Source: an uncultured Ruminococcus sp. (GTDB taxonomy: Bacteria; Bacillota; Clostridia; Oscillospirales; Ruminococcaceae). Taken from it: a stretch of 5,145 nt of DNA. The DNA lies in NCBI GenBank assembly GCA_900553675.1, contig USEH01000154.1, positions 1 to 5,145 of the forward strand. The letters are read 5' to 3'. The first letter of the stretch is position 1. Every line of letters begins with the position of its first letter. A program made the translations under genes and the position numbers. Of this stretch, positions 1 through 5,145 are shown piece by piece. Under the pieces are notes generated by a model. It worked only from the letters and a program-made list of their open reading frames with translations. It searched no databases and was not told the origin of the DNA.

Positions 1-982
1 ATTCACCGTCAGCGATTACGCTGAAAAATCCTCTGCCGCAGAATACGCCGACATTGAACGCATCGTTTAGCAATCCGTCTTCGTACATTCTGTTATAGAA
101 GTCTGAAGTCCTTCCAAGGCAAAGCTCCATAAGGATATTATAGACGATATATTTTTCAAGCTGTTCCTTTCCCGAATATGCAGGGAATTTCCAGCCGATA
201 TTGAACAGCGGGATTCCCACTTCCATTTTTGTCACAGTCTCACGCTTGGCAATACCCTCCGGCTCTTCGGGGAAGACCGATTGCAGCCCGACATCCTCGC
301 AGGGCTTCAGCAGCCTGTCCGCGACCTCAAAGACCTCCTCTGCCTTACAGTTTCCCGCAACGCAGAGAACCATATTATTCAGGTTGTAGAAAGTGTTGTA
401 GCAGCGATAGAGCAGGTCTGAGTTGATCTGCGCGATTGATTCAACCGTCCCCGCAACCTCTATACGAATCGGATGTTTCGAGTAAAGCGCGCGCAGAAGA
501 TTGAAATATCCCGCGCGGTAGGGGTTGTCCTCGCACATTCTGATTTCCTGACCGATTATCCCCTGCTCCTTGGCGACCGTCTCCTCGGTGAAATAGGGCT
601 TCTGCACAAAGTCGAGCAGTATCGAAAGCGATTCCTTGAAATTGTCGGTGCAGCTGAACAGATAGACAGTTTTTCCGAAGGAGGTGTAGGCATTTCCGCT
701 TGCGCCCGTCTTGGCGTAAAGCTCGAACACGTCGCTGTCCTCGTTTTCAAACAGCTTATGCTCTAAAAAGTGGGCTATGCCTTCGGGGACGGTTACAAAA
801 TCGTCCTCGTTCTTAGTCTTAAAGGTGGTGTTCACCGAGCCGTACTTGGTGCCGAAAAGGGCGTGGGCGGTGGAAAAGCCTTCCATCTCCATGACATATA
901 TCGAAAGCCCTGAGGGGTGCTTTACATAATAGTACTCCGCGCCTGTAAGCTCGTTTTTAACAAGCTTCGGTTCATATTTCAC
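1..982 (-). CDS. ymfH: M16 family zinc peptidase YmfH-like (C-terminus cut by window edge)
   Basis: About 327 N-terminal codons of an M16 (pitrilysin/insulinase-like) metallopeptidase; relatives have roughly 420-430 residues, so about 100 residues lie beyond the left edge. The inverted zinc motif HxxEH is intact as HFLEH at residues 71-75 (bases 758-772). A second acidic pair, E139 and E146 in KEQGIIGQEI, has the seven-residue spacing of pitrilysin's E162/E169, so E146 is the likely third zinc ligand. Further family signatures are GASGNAYTSF near residue 93 and HPIRIEVAGTVESI near residue 170. The start is GTG at 982, because it lies 5 nt after a strong GGAGGTGA and no better start exists; it overlaps the ymfF stop by 11 nt, which implies translational coupling. 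There is no signal peptide, so it is cytoplasmic. Public family naming ties YmfF/YmfH (also written YfmF/YfmH) to EF-P 5-aminopentanol modification; the actual substrate is not shown by the sequence. Confidence 0.9.
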   Translation of the reverse strand, partial: MKYEPKLVKNELTGAEYYYVKHPSGLSIYVMEMEGFSTAHALFGTKYGSVNTTFKTKNEDDFVTVPEGIAHFLEHKLFENEDSDVFELYAKTGASGNAYTSFGKTVYLFSCTDNFKESLSILLDFVQKPYFTEETVAKEQGIIGQEIRMCEDNPYRAGYFNLLRALYSKHPIRIEVAGTVESIAQINSDLLYRCYNTFYNLNNMVLCVAGNCKAEEVFEVADRLLKPCEDVGLQSVFPEEPEGIAKRETVTKMEVGIPLFNIGWKFPAYSGKEQLEKYIVYNILMELCLGRTSDFYNRMYEDGLLNDAFNVGVFCGRGFFSVIADGE

Positions 983-2243
983 AAGGCTCACCTCCGTTTT
1001 TCAGGACGAACACGGTATCAAGCTTCATATCGCGGGCTAAAGCTGCGATATCCTCCCGCTTGACATTGTTCAGCCTTTGCGAGTATTCCTGCGGGGAAAT
1101 TATCTCTCCGCGCTTTAAGCAGAGGTTGTACCAGCCGTCCAACGAGAACACCCTGTCCCCGACCGCCTTCATCCGCGAGGTGAGGGCAAGCTTTGCGCTG
1201 GCGATATCGTCGTCCGAAAAATCGCCGTCAGCCACAAGCGAAAGCTGGTTGACAATCTCTTTTTCGGCAAGTGCGATGTTTTTTTCTTCGACCGCGCTTA
1301 CAACGAACATCGTCCCCTTTGGCTCGGAATACATCGCCGAGCAGAAGTAGCAAAGGCTCAGCTTCTCGCGGACGTTTGCAAACAGCTTTGAAAAGGGCGC
1401 GCCGCCATATATCGTGCTCATAACCTGAGCGGTGTAAATATCGTGAATTTGCGGCTTGAACGCCAGCACAAGGTTAGCCTGCGCTACGTTCATCAGCTTT
1501 TCCACCTGCGCGGGCGTCTGCTTGCACCTGCTGTAGCTTATATATGCAGGGCTTTTCCTGATTTTACCGTCTGCAAACCGTTCAAAAAAGGGCGCAAGCC
1601 TTTTATAGTCCCCGCAGCCGCAGAAGGATATTTCAACCTTGGCAGTCTCCAAAAGCCTTTTGTAGACCTCATACGCTTCACGCGGGGTTATTTTTTCGAC
1701 GTCCGCGCGCGTGCCGTAGTACTTCTCCGCGCTCGGCTCCCCGTGATACACCGTTTCATACGCGAGGTTGAGGGCATAGGATATCTTGTCATTGATTTCG
1801 CCGTCTATCGCGTCTAAAAGGTCGTTTCTGCGCATTTCAAACTCGGTTTTGGCAAAGCCGCCGTTCTCAATCGCGGGGCTGAAGATACAGTCGTTGAGAA
1901 GTCCGCAAGCCTGCGCAGATATATCCTCGCCGTTGAGGGCAAAGCTGTCGTCGAGATAATCCACCGAAAAGGCTATCTCGTATATATCGCCCTTCTGGTC
2001 GGACGAGCCCGACACCGAGGTGCCGTAAAGCGCGCTGAGTCTTTGGGAAAACTCCTTGCCGGTGGGATATTTTTCGCAGCAGGAGGATATCACCGCGGGG
2101 ATAAGTGCTAAAGCCGCAGCGTCGCGGCGGTTGAATCCTGTCAGAAATCTGACTGTTATTGCGTTTGATTTGAACTTGCCGTCGTGTATTGTCAGCAGGG
2201 ACACGCCCTTGGAAAGCTCTTTATATTGATATTCGGGTTGCAA
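972..2243 (-). CDS. ymfF: M16 family peptidase-like protein YmfF (lacks zinc motif)
   Basis: A 423-residue protein, close to full length for the family. The N-terminal half shows the KFKSNAITVRFL strand followed by the helix where active M16 enzymes carry HxxEH; here the stretch around residues 48-60 (IPAVISSCCEKYP) has no histidine, so this subunit should not bind catalytic zinc. The C-terminal half keeps GGAPFSKLFANVREKLSLCY at 280-299, with R292 and Y299 seven residues apart. That matches the R/Y substrate-binding pair of M16 enzymes (R824/Y831 in insulin-degrading enzyme). In M16B heterodimers one subunit brings zinc and the other the R/Y pair; by inference this protein is the partner of the downstream YmfH. 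The start is TTG at 2243; an in-frame stop at 2280-2282 limits extension and no ATG or GTG fits better. AAAGGA at 2255-2260 lies 11 nt upstream, a slightly long spacing. It is the first gene of the operon, behind the promoter at 2286-2314. Names YmfF and YfmF are both in use. Confidence 0.88.
   Translation of the reverse strand: MQPEYQYKELSKGVSLLTIHDGKFKSNAITVRFLTGFNRRDAAALALIPAVISSCCEKYPTGKEFSQRLSALYGTSVSGSSDQKGDIYEIAFSVDYLDDSFALNGEDISAQACGLLNDCIFSPAIENGGFAKTEFEMRRNDLLDAIDGEINDKISYALNLAYETVYHGEPSAEKYYGTRADVEKITPREAYEVYKRLLETAKVEISFCGCGDYKRLAPFFERFADGKIRKSPAYISYSRCKQTPAQVEKLMNVAQANLVLAFKPQIHDIYTAQVMSTIYGGAPFSKLFANVREKLSLCYFCSAMYSEPKGTMFVVSAVEEKNIALAEKEIVNQLSLVADGDFSDDDIASAKLALTSRMKAVGDRVFSLDGWYNLCLKRGEIISPQEYSQRLNNVKREDIAALARDMKLDTVFVLKNGGEPCEI
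988..995 (-). promoter_or_regulatory. Ribosome binding site of ymfH inside the end of ymfF
   Basis: On the minus strand GGAGGTGA is followed by 5 nt (GCCTT) and then GTG at 982. This near-perfect Shine-Dalgarno lies inside the last codons of ymfF and fixes the non-ATG start of ymfH. Confidence 0.8.
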
Positions 2244-2285
2244 TAGCTCAGCCGTCCTTTCGTTTTGCTCATTTAATATCTATTT

Positions 2286-2314
2286 ATTGTACCACATATC
2301 AGCGCATTATGCAA
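2286..2314 (-). promoter_or_regulatory. Sigma-A-type promoter of the ymfF-ymfH operon
   Basis: Reading the minus strand, TTGCAT (2314-2309) is separated by 17 nt from TACAAT (2291-2286). The -10 box matches TATAAT at 5 of 6 positions and is preceded by TGG, an extended -10. The -35 is weak (3 of 6), which the extended -10 would offset. Transcription would begin near 2279, giving a leader of about 36 nt before the TTG start. Confidence 0.65.
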
Positions 2315-2371
2315 GTGGTGAGCTTATAGTTTTGCGTATAACTTATTTTTTCAAAGCTTGTATATTCTTAC

Positions 2372-2400
2372 TTGACAGCCATTCTACTTTATGTTAGACT
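2372..2400 (+). promoter_or_regulatory. Sigma-A-type promoter of the lipoprotein gene
   Basis: A perfect -35 TTGACA (2372-2377), a 17-nt spacer and -10 TAGACT (2395-2400, 4 of 6), with TGT immediately upstream as an extended -10. Transcription would start near 2407, about 54 nt before the ATG at 2461. It diverges from the ymfF promoter, with the two -35 boxes 57 nt apart. A functional-looking promoter and ribosome binding site suggest the downstream gene is, or was until recently, expressed. Confidence 0.7.
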
Positions 2401-2460
2401 AAAGGTGTACATCAGGTTTACAGGCAATCCGGTCTTTTAAAAAAACGAAAGGAGTCGCAC

Positions 2461-2688
2461 ATGAAAAAACTACTATCCATCCTGCTGATAGCCGTAATAC
2501 TCACCTCCTGCTCCGCGTATGATGTCAGCATAACCTCGCTCAGTGAAAAAGACTCGATATATGACCTTGGCATCGACGCTCACTATAAAGGCGGCAAGGT
2601 CGAGGAGGAGTGGCACAGGCTTCACTCAGCCGACTTTAACGAAGCCGCCAAGGACTTTGGTACTTCTTCGGCTACGTCACCTCGATAG
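2461..2688 (+). CDS. Lipoprotein of unknown function, N-terminal part (frame-disrupted)
   Basis: This 75-codon reading frame begins with a textbook lipoprotein signal: MKK, a hydrophobic core LLSILLIAVI, and the lipobox LTSC with the lipidated cysteine at residue 17. Diacylglyceryl transfer and anchoring to the outer face of the membrane are expected. The start is firm: AAAGGAG at 2448-2454 lies 6 nt before ATG, downstream of a good promoter. The mature part, residues 18 to about 66, is polar and charged and matches no family I recognise. The last nine codons (TSSATSPR plus stop) are out of frame: the other frame over the same bases reads YFFGYVTSIE, which continues directly into the next segment. 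It is therefore the 5' piece of a gene running to 3560, not a complete small protein. Confidence 0.75.
   Translation: MKKLLSILLIAVILTSCSAYDVSITSLSEKDSIYDLGIDAHYKGGKVEEEWHRLHSADFNEAAKDFGTSSATSPR
2640..2688 (+). other. One-base frame disruption inside the lipoprotein gene
   Basis: The first frame is open until TAG at 2686-2688; the second frame is open from 2640, just after TAA at 2637-2639. The switch must lie in this interval, most likely around 2655-2661 (gactttggtac). Joining there gives AAKD-FG or AAKD-LW followed by YFFGYVTSIESEDDRL. The change equals a missing base or a -1 slip. No classic X-XXY-YYZ slippery heptamer is visible, which favours a deletion or a sequencing/assembly error over programmed frameshifting. 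The restored gene, 2461-3560 plus one base, would encode 366 residues. Confidence 0.75.
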
Positions 2689-2708
2689 AATCGGAGGACG
2701 ACCGCCTT

Positions 2709-3560
2709 ATGGTAACGGTCGAAAACTACGGCGACAACATTAAAAGCGGCGCCTACAGATTTCCTGTTTACGATTCAACACCGATTGTAAAATATCATTT
2801 CTCTTACATGGAGCCGTCAAAACTCTATGTCGGCTTGATGGTAGTATTCGTCTATCACGACTACAGCCCAAGCGACGCCGGAAATAAAGTCAACGACGTT
2901 ATTGCCTACACCGTCAGAATTATGAACAACGAAAAAATCTCCTACCTGCCCGAAGACATGAATTTTGTCATGACCGGCAATGATATGGACGTTGATACCC
3001 CCGTGGAAGCTGAAATCGGCGCAGAGCCCATACCTCTTTGCTCGCGTTCGGGCGCAAGGGTCGCCCCGACATCTGCAAGCAGCCGCACTCTTTCGGAAAA
3101 GGAAATAGCCAAGCTCAGCCCGTCGGAGTTTAAAGAGTGGTACGAGGGCAAGCTTGCGGAGTATCTTGAAAAGAACAAAGGCGTAGTCTTCTGCTTCTGC
3201 TATGTCGCTGATTATGAAGAATTCGACGGCAAAACCTACATAGATATTACAAACAAGGACGGCACAAGCATTGATGCCGATTCGCTCCATCTCAGAGTTT
3301 TCGACTCCACCGTAATCTCAAAGGAGGGCAAAGCGCTTAAGCCGAGCGATTTGAAGATCGGGCAGAAGGTGGTTATTGCCTATTATGTCTGGGATCTCGA
3401 AGGCTCCAATCAGGCACTTTATCGCGTTGAGATTCTTGACACAAAGGACAAGCCCGACCCGCTCCCCGAAGGCGTTGTAATCGACGCAATGGATATCCCC
3501 GTAGATAACAGTGCTGACGATATCCCTGTAGATAACGGCGACATTCCCATAGACGACTGA
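2709..3560 (+). CDS. Lipoprotein of unknown function, C-terminal part (two related beta-rich domains, acidic repeat tail)
   Basis: The frame has ATG at 2709, but sensible coding in it already begins near 2661, so this is the continuation of the lipoprotein and not an independent gene. A GGAGG at 2693-2697 lies 11 nt before the ATG, so reinitiation is possible but looks incidental, being part of Ser-Glu codons. Residues here are numbered from that ATG. Domain A runs from base 2661 to residue 73 and domain B spans 159-243. They resemble each other: VYDST (20-24) and VFDST (197-201), EPSKLYVG (35-42) and KPSDLKIG (211-218), YTVRI (67-71) and YRVEI (238-242). The alternating strands suggest small beta-barrels, possibly OB-like (inference). 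Between them is a Ser/Ala-rich linker and a charged helix, about 115-158. The tail, 262-283, is acidic with three DIPVDN-like units. I recognise no family. Confidence 0.7.
   Translation: MVTVENYGDNIKSGAYRFPVYDSTPIVKYHFSYMEPSKLYVGLMVVFVYHDYSPSDAGNKVNDVIAYTVRIMNNEKISYLPEDMNFVMTGNDMDVDTPVEAEIGAEPIPLCSRSGARVAPTSASSRTLSEKEIAKLSPSEFKEWYEGKLAEYLEKNKGVVFCFCYVADYEEFDGKTYIDITNKDGTSIDADSLHLRVFDSTVISKEGKALKPSDLKIGQKVVIAYYVWDLEGSNQALYRVEILDTKDKPDPLPEGVVIDAMDIPVDNSADDIPVDNGDIPIDD
3492..3557 (+). repeat. Three short coding repeats (DIPVDN-like) at the lipoprotein C-terminus
   Basis: Units of 18 nt lie at 3492-3509, 3519-3536 and 3540-3557. The first two differ at one base (gatatcccCgtagataac against T); the third (gacattcccatagacgac) is diverged. 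They encode DIPVDN, DIPVDN and DIPIDD. The offsets are 27 and 21 nt, so reading frame is preserved. They form the acidic end of the protein. Confidence 0.7.
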
Positions 3561-3589
3561 AAATCCGCACAGAATCCCGAATAGCGCAA

Positions 3590-3629
3590 AACAGCAGGCT
3601 CCGAAAATCGGGGGTCTGCTGTTATTTTT
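3590..3629 (+). terminator. Rho-independent terminator between convergent genes
   Basis: An 8-bp perfect outer stem, AACAGCAG (3590-3597) with CTGCTGTT (3616-3623), continues inward with G/C-rich and wobble pairs around an A-rich loop, and is followed by TTATTTTT on the plus strand. It lies 30 nt after the lipoprotein stop. On the minus strand the same hairpin is followed by only TTTT, and the ABC ATPase stop codon overlaps its base, so weaker termination in that direction is possible. Confidence 0.8.
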
Positions 3630-4383
3630 GTTTCCAGAATTTATAGCAATCCTGCATAAAGCCGGCTACATCCGCGCCGTAAGCCGTGGCAAGCTCGCTG
3701 CTTTTCAAAACCTTTGCCGTGCCGCCGTCGGCAAGCTTTTCGCCGCCGCTCATGAGGACAGTCCTTTCAAAAAGCATGGGTATCAGCGAGATCTCGTGGA
3801 TCACCCCAACAACGCTCCTGCGATTGTCCTCCGCCGCCCACTCCTTTATCAGTTTGATAAGGGATATCTGCGCGGAGATGTCGAGGTGGTTGGTGGGCTC
3901 GTCTAAAAGGATTATCTGCGGCTCCTGATTAAAGGTTCGGGCAAGCATTGTACGCTGCAGCTGCCCGCCCGAAAGCTCGGTTATGGGCTTGTCTTTAATG
4001 CTTAAAAGACCCAGCCGTTCAAGGCAGGAAAGCGTGGCTTGCGAGTCTTTTCTGCTTTCGGAGAACGCTCCCTTCTGCTTTAAGTATCTGCCCATAGCAA
4101 CGGTGTCGTAGACGGTGTATCCGAAATACACCGAGGATATCTGCGAAAACATGGCGACCTTGCCCGAAAGCTCTCGCCTTGACATTGAGGATATCTCCCA
4201 TCCGTCGATTTTTGCGCTGCCGTTATACGCAAGCATACCCGATATCGCGCGCAGGAGGGTTGTTTTTCCGCAGCCGTTGGGTCCTGAAATGCAGAGCTTT
4301 TCGCCCTCATGCACGGTCATGCCGAAGCTTTTTACTATATCCCCGCTGCCGTAGCCGCAGGAAAGATTTGTTATTTCAAGCAC
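3622..4383 (-). CDS. ABC transporter ATP-binding protein, FecE/BtuD-type (iron chelate, haem or cobalamin importer)
   Basis: The ATPase of a type II importer; 253 residues is the usual size. From the GTG start the motifs are Walker A GPNGCGKTT (34-42), Q-loop Q81, signature LSGGQ (137-141), Walker B IILLDE (157-162), D-loop NHLD (165-168) and switch histidine H196. All are intact, so it should hydrolyse ATP and drive the adjacent permease from the cytoplasmic face. The start chosen is GTG at 4383: GAGGAGG lies 7 nt upstream, and the protein then begins with LEITNLSCGYG, the normal first strand of this family. A TTG at 4410 would add nine residues (MCIFRGGGR) encoded across the ribosome binding site and is less likely. 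It overlaps the permease stop by 8 nt, so the two are cotranscribed and probably coupled. No promoter or Fur box is in the window. Substrate cannot be read from the ATPase. Confidence 0.92.
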   Translation of the reverse strand: MLEITNLSCGYGSGDIVKSFGMTVHEGEKLCISGPNGCGKTTLLRAISGMLAYNGSAKIDGWEISSMSRRELSGKVAMFSQISSVYFGYTVYDTVAMGRYLKQKGAFSESRKDSQATLSCLERLGLLSIKDKPITELSGGQLQRTMLARTFNQEPQIILLDEPTNHLDISAQISLIKLIKEWAAEDNRRSVVGVIHEISLIPMLFERTVLMSGGEKLADGGTAKVLKSSELATAYGADVAGFMQDCYKFWKQK

Positions 4384-5145
4384 TCTGCCGCCTCCTCGAA
4401 AAATACACAAGCGCGAAGAAGGGCGCGCCGATGAAAGCCGTCACCGCGCCTACGGGAAGCTCGGTGCTTGGGATAAGCATTCTTGCCGCAAGGTCGGCTA
4501 TCACCATAAAGCTTCCGCCGATAAGAGCTGTCAGCGGGATAAGGTATTTGTGCCGCGGCGAAAACAGCCTTCTTGCAACGTGCGGCGCTATCAGGTCGAT
4601 AAACCCTATCACCCCCGCAAAGGACACCGCAGTTCCTGTGAGAACCGCAGTAATGGCAAGCAGAAGCCACTTTACTTTAGCGGCGTTCACCCCGACCGAC
4701 ATTGCGGATTCGTCCCCGAAGGAAAGTATGTCCAGCTCGCGGCTGAAAAGCATTACGGCGGCTATTCCTATAACCGTCACGACAAGCATAACTCCAACGG
4801 AGTCCCACCCCTTTGAGGCGAACGAGCCCTGCTGCCACCTTATAAGCAGGGTCATTTTTTCTCGGTCGAGTCCCGAAACAAAGGTGAACACCGCCGAAAG
4901 GAAGAGCGAAAGCACCATTCCCAGAAGCACTATGGTGTTCGAGCCGAAGTTTTTGTCGATTCTCAGGCACAGGGTTATGCAGACAACTACCGTCAGCACC
5001 CCGAAAAGAGTTCCCGCAGCAGCCAAGCTCCACCTGCCCGCAAAGGGAAGGCTTACGCCGCAGACGGTTACAATCGCCGCTCCCACCGACGCTCCCGACA
5101 ACACGCCCAGCGTATACGGCGAGGCAAGCGGGTTGTGAAGCACCG
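4376..5145 (-). CDS. FecCD-family ABC transporter permease (N-terminus cut by window edge)
   Basis: About 256 C-terminal codons of an integral membrane permease; family members have about 320-350 residues, so roughly 75 residues, the first one or two membrane segments, lie beyond the right edge. The GTG near 5143 is an internal valine: it falls in the conserved LxNPLAsP..LGv.sGA motif that follows the first helices. Counting from that codon, hydrophobic segments lie at about 12-32, 37-60, 70-91, 114-134, 158-182, 201-223 and 229-248. FGDESAMSVGV (142-152) is the cytoplasmic coupling region that contacts the ATPase. GVIGFIDLIAPHVARRL (177-193) and ELPVGAVTAFIGAPFF (228-243) are FecCD signatures. 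The family imports ferric siderophores, haem or cobalamin; which one is undetermined. It is followed directly by the ATPase with an 8-nt overlap, and a binding-protein gene is expected upstream. Confidence 0.93.
   Translation of the reverse strand, partial: VLHNPLASPYTLGVLSGASVGAAIVTVCGVSLPFAGRWSLAAAGTLFGVLTVVVCITLCLRIDKNFGSNTIVLLGMVLSLFLSAVFTFVSGLDREKMTLLIRWQQGSFASKGWDSVGVMLVVTVIGIAAVMLFSRELDILSFGDESAMSVGVNAAKVKWLLLAITAVLTGTAVSFAGVIGFIDLIAPHVARRLFSPRHKYLIPLTALIGGSFMVIADLAARMLIPSTELPVGAVTAFIGAPFFALVYFSRRRQSA
4391..4397 (-). promoter_or_regulatory. Ribosome binding site of the ABC ATPase
   Basis: GAGGAGG on the minus strand, 7 nt before GTG at 4383, embedded in the arginine codons near the permease C-terminus. 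It decides for the GTG start over the TTG at 4410, which lies upstream of this site. Confidence 0.75.

Noticed and set aside
473..766. Plus-strand open frame of 97 codons opposite ymfH.
   Set aside because: It overlaps the HFLEH-containing region of a conserved M16 peptidase on the other strand and shows no motif of its own.
2321..2344. Imperfect inverted repeat AGCTTATA...TATAACTT between the divergent promoters, considered as an operator.
   Set aside because: Only 6 of 8 positions pair and the region is AT-rich, so chance is a sufficient explanation.
2640..2688. Programmed -1 ribosomal frameshifting as the explanation for the split lipoprotein gene.
   Set aside because: No X-XXY-YYZ slippery heptamer and no evident stimulatory stem-loop right after the switch zone; a single-base deletion or sequence error is simpler.
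2817..3290. Minus-strand open frame of 157 codons opposite the lipoprotein.
   Set aside because: The plus-strand frame has promoter, signal peptide, domain duplication and terminator; the antisense frame has no comparable start signals or motifs.
4384..4410. TTG at 4410 as the start of the ABC ATPase.
   Set aside because: It lies upstream of the GAGGAGG site that ideally serves GTG at 4383, and the extra residues do not resemble the family N-terminus.
4179..5138. Long plus-strand open frame of 319 codons opposite the ABC permease and ATPase.
   Set aside because: It is antisense to two well-supported genes with full family motifs. Its translation is Ser/Thr/Arg/Pro-rich with no domain, and it is a by-product of the codon usage on the other strand.

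Overview
The window looks like chromosomal DNA of a low-to-mid GC Firmicute, most likely a gut or rumen Clostridia (Oscillospiraceae/Ruminococcaceae-like). The reasons are a paired YmfF/YmfH M16 peptidase set, strong GGAGG-type ribosome binding sites, TTG and GTG starts, a Gram-positive-style lipoprotein, and sigma-A promoters with extended -10 elements. The taxonomic placement is inference; no rRNA or marker gene is present.

Layout. Positions 1-2243, minus strand: a two-gene operon of M16B-type peptidase homologues, ymfF (972-2243) followed by ymfH (start 982, cut by the left edge), overlapping by 11 nt. YmfH carries the zinc motif HFLEH. YmfF lacks it but carries an R/Y pair, so the two look like complementary halves of one heterodimer. 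Positions 2244-2460: a divergent intergenic region with one convincing promoter on each strand. Positions 2461-3560, plus strand: a secreted lipoprotein gene of unknown function, split by a one-base frame disruption between 2640 and 2688. Its restored product would be about 366 aa, with a lipobox, two related beta-rich domains, and an acidic tail with three DIPVDN-like repeats. Positions 3590-3629: a hairpin terminator between convergent genes. Positions 3622-5145, minus strand: the last two genes of a FecCD-type ABC importer (iron-siderophore, haem or cobalamin class), with the permease cut by the right edge and the ATPase overlapping it by 8 nt.

How it works together. Three independent transcription units meet here. 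The importer would move a metal chelate across the membrane; its binding protein is probably beyond the right edge. The M16 pair is a cytoplasmic protein associated by family naming with EF-P 5-aminopentanol modification. The lipoprotein sits outside the membrane and has no visible functional link to either neighbour.

I found no CRISPR array, insertion sequence, tRNA, rRNA, riboswitch or obvious undescribed multi-gene system. The most noteworthy points are the broken two-domain lipoprotein and the split of catalytic residues across the M16 pair.
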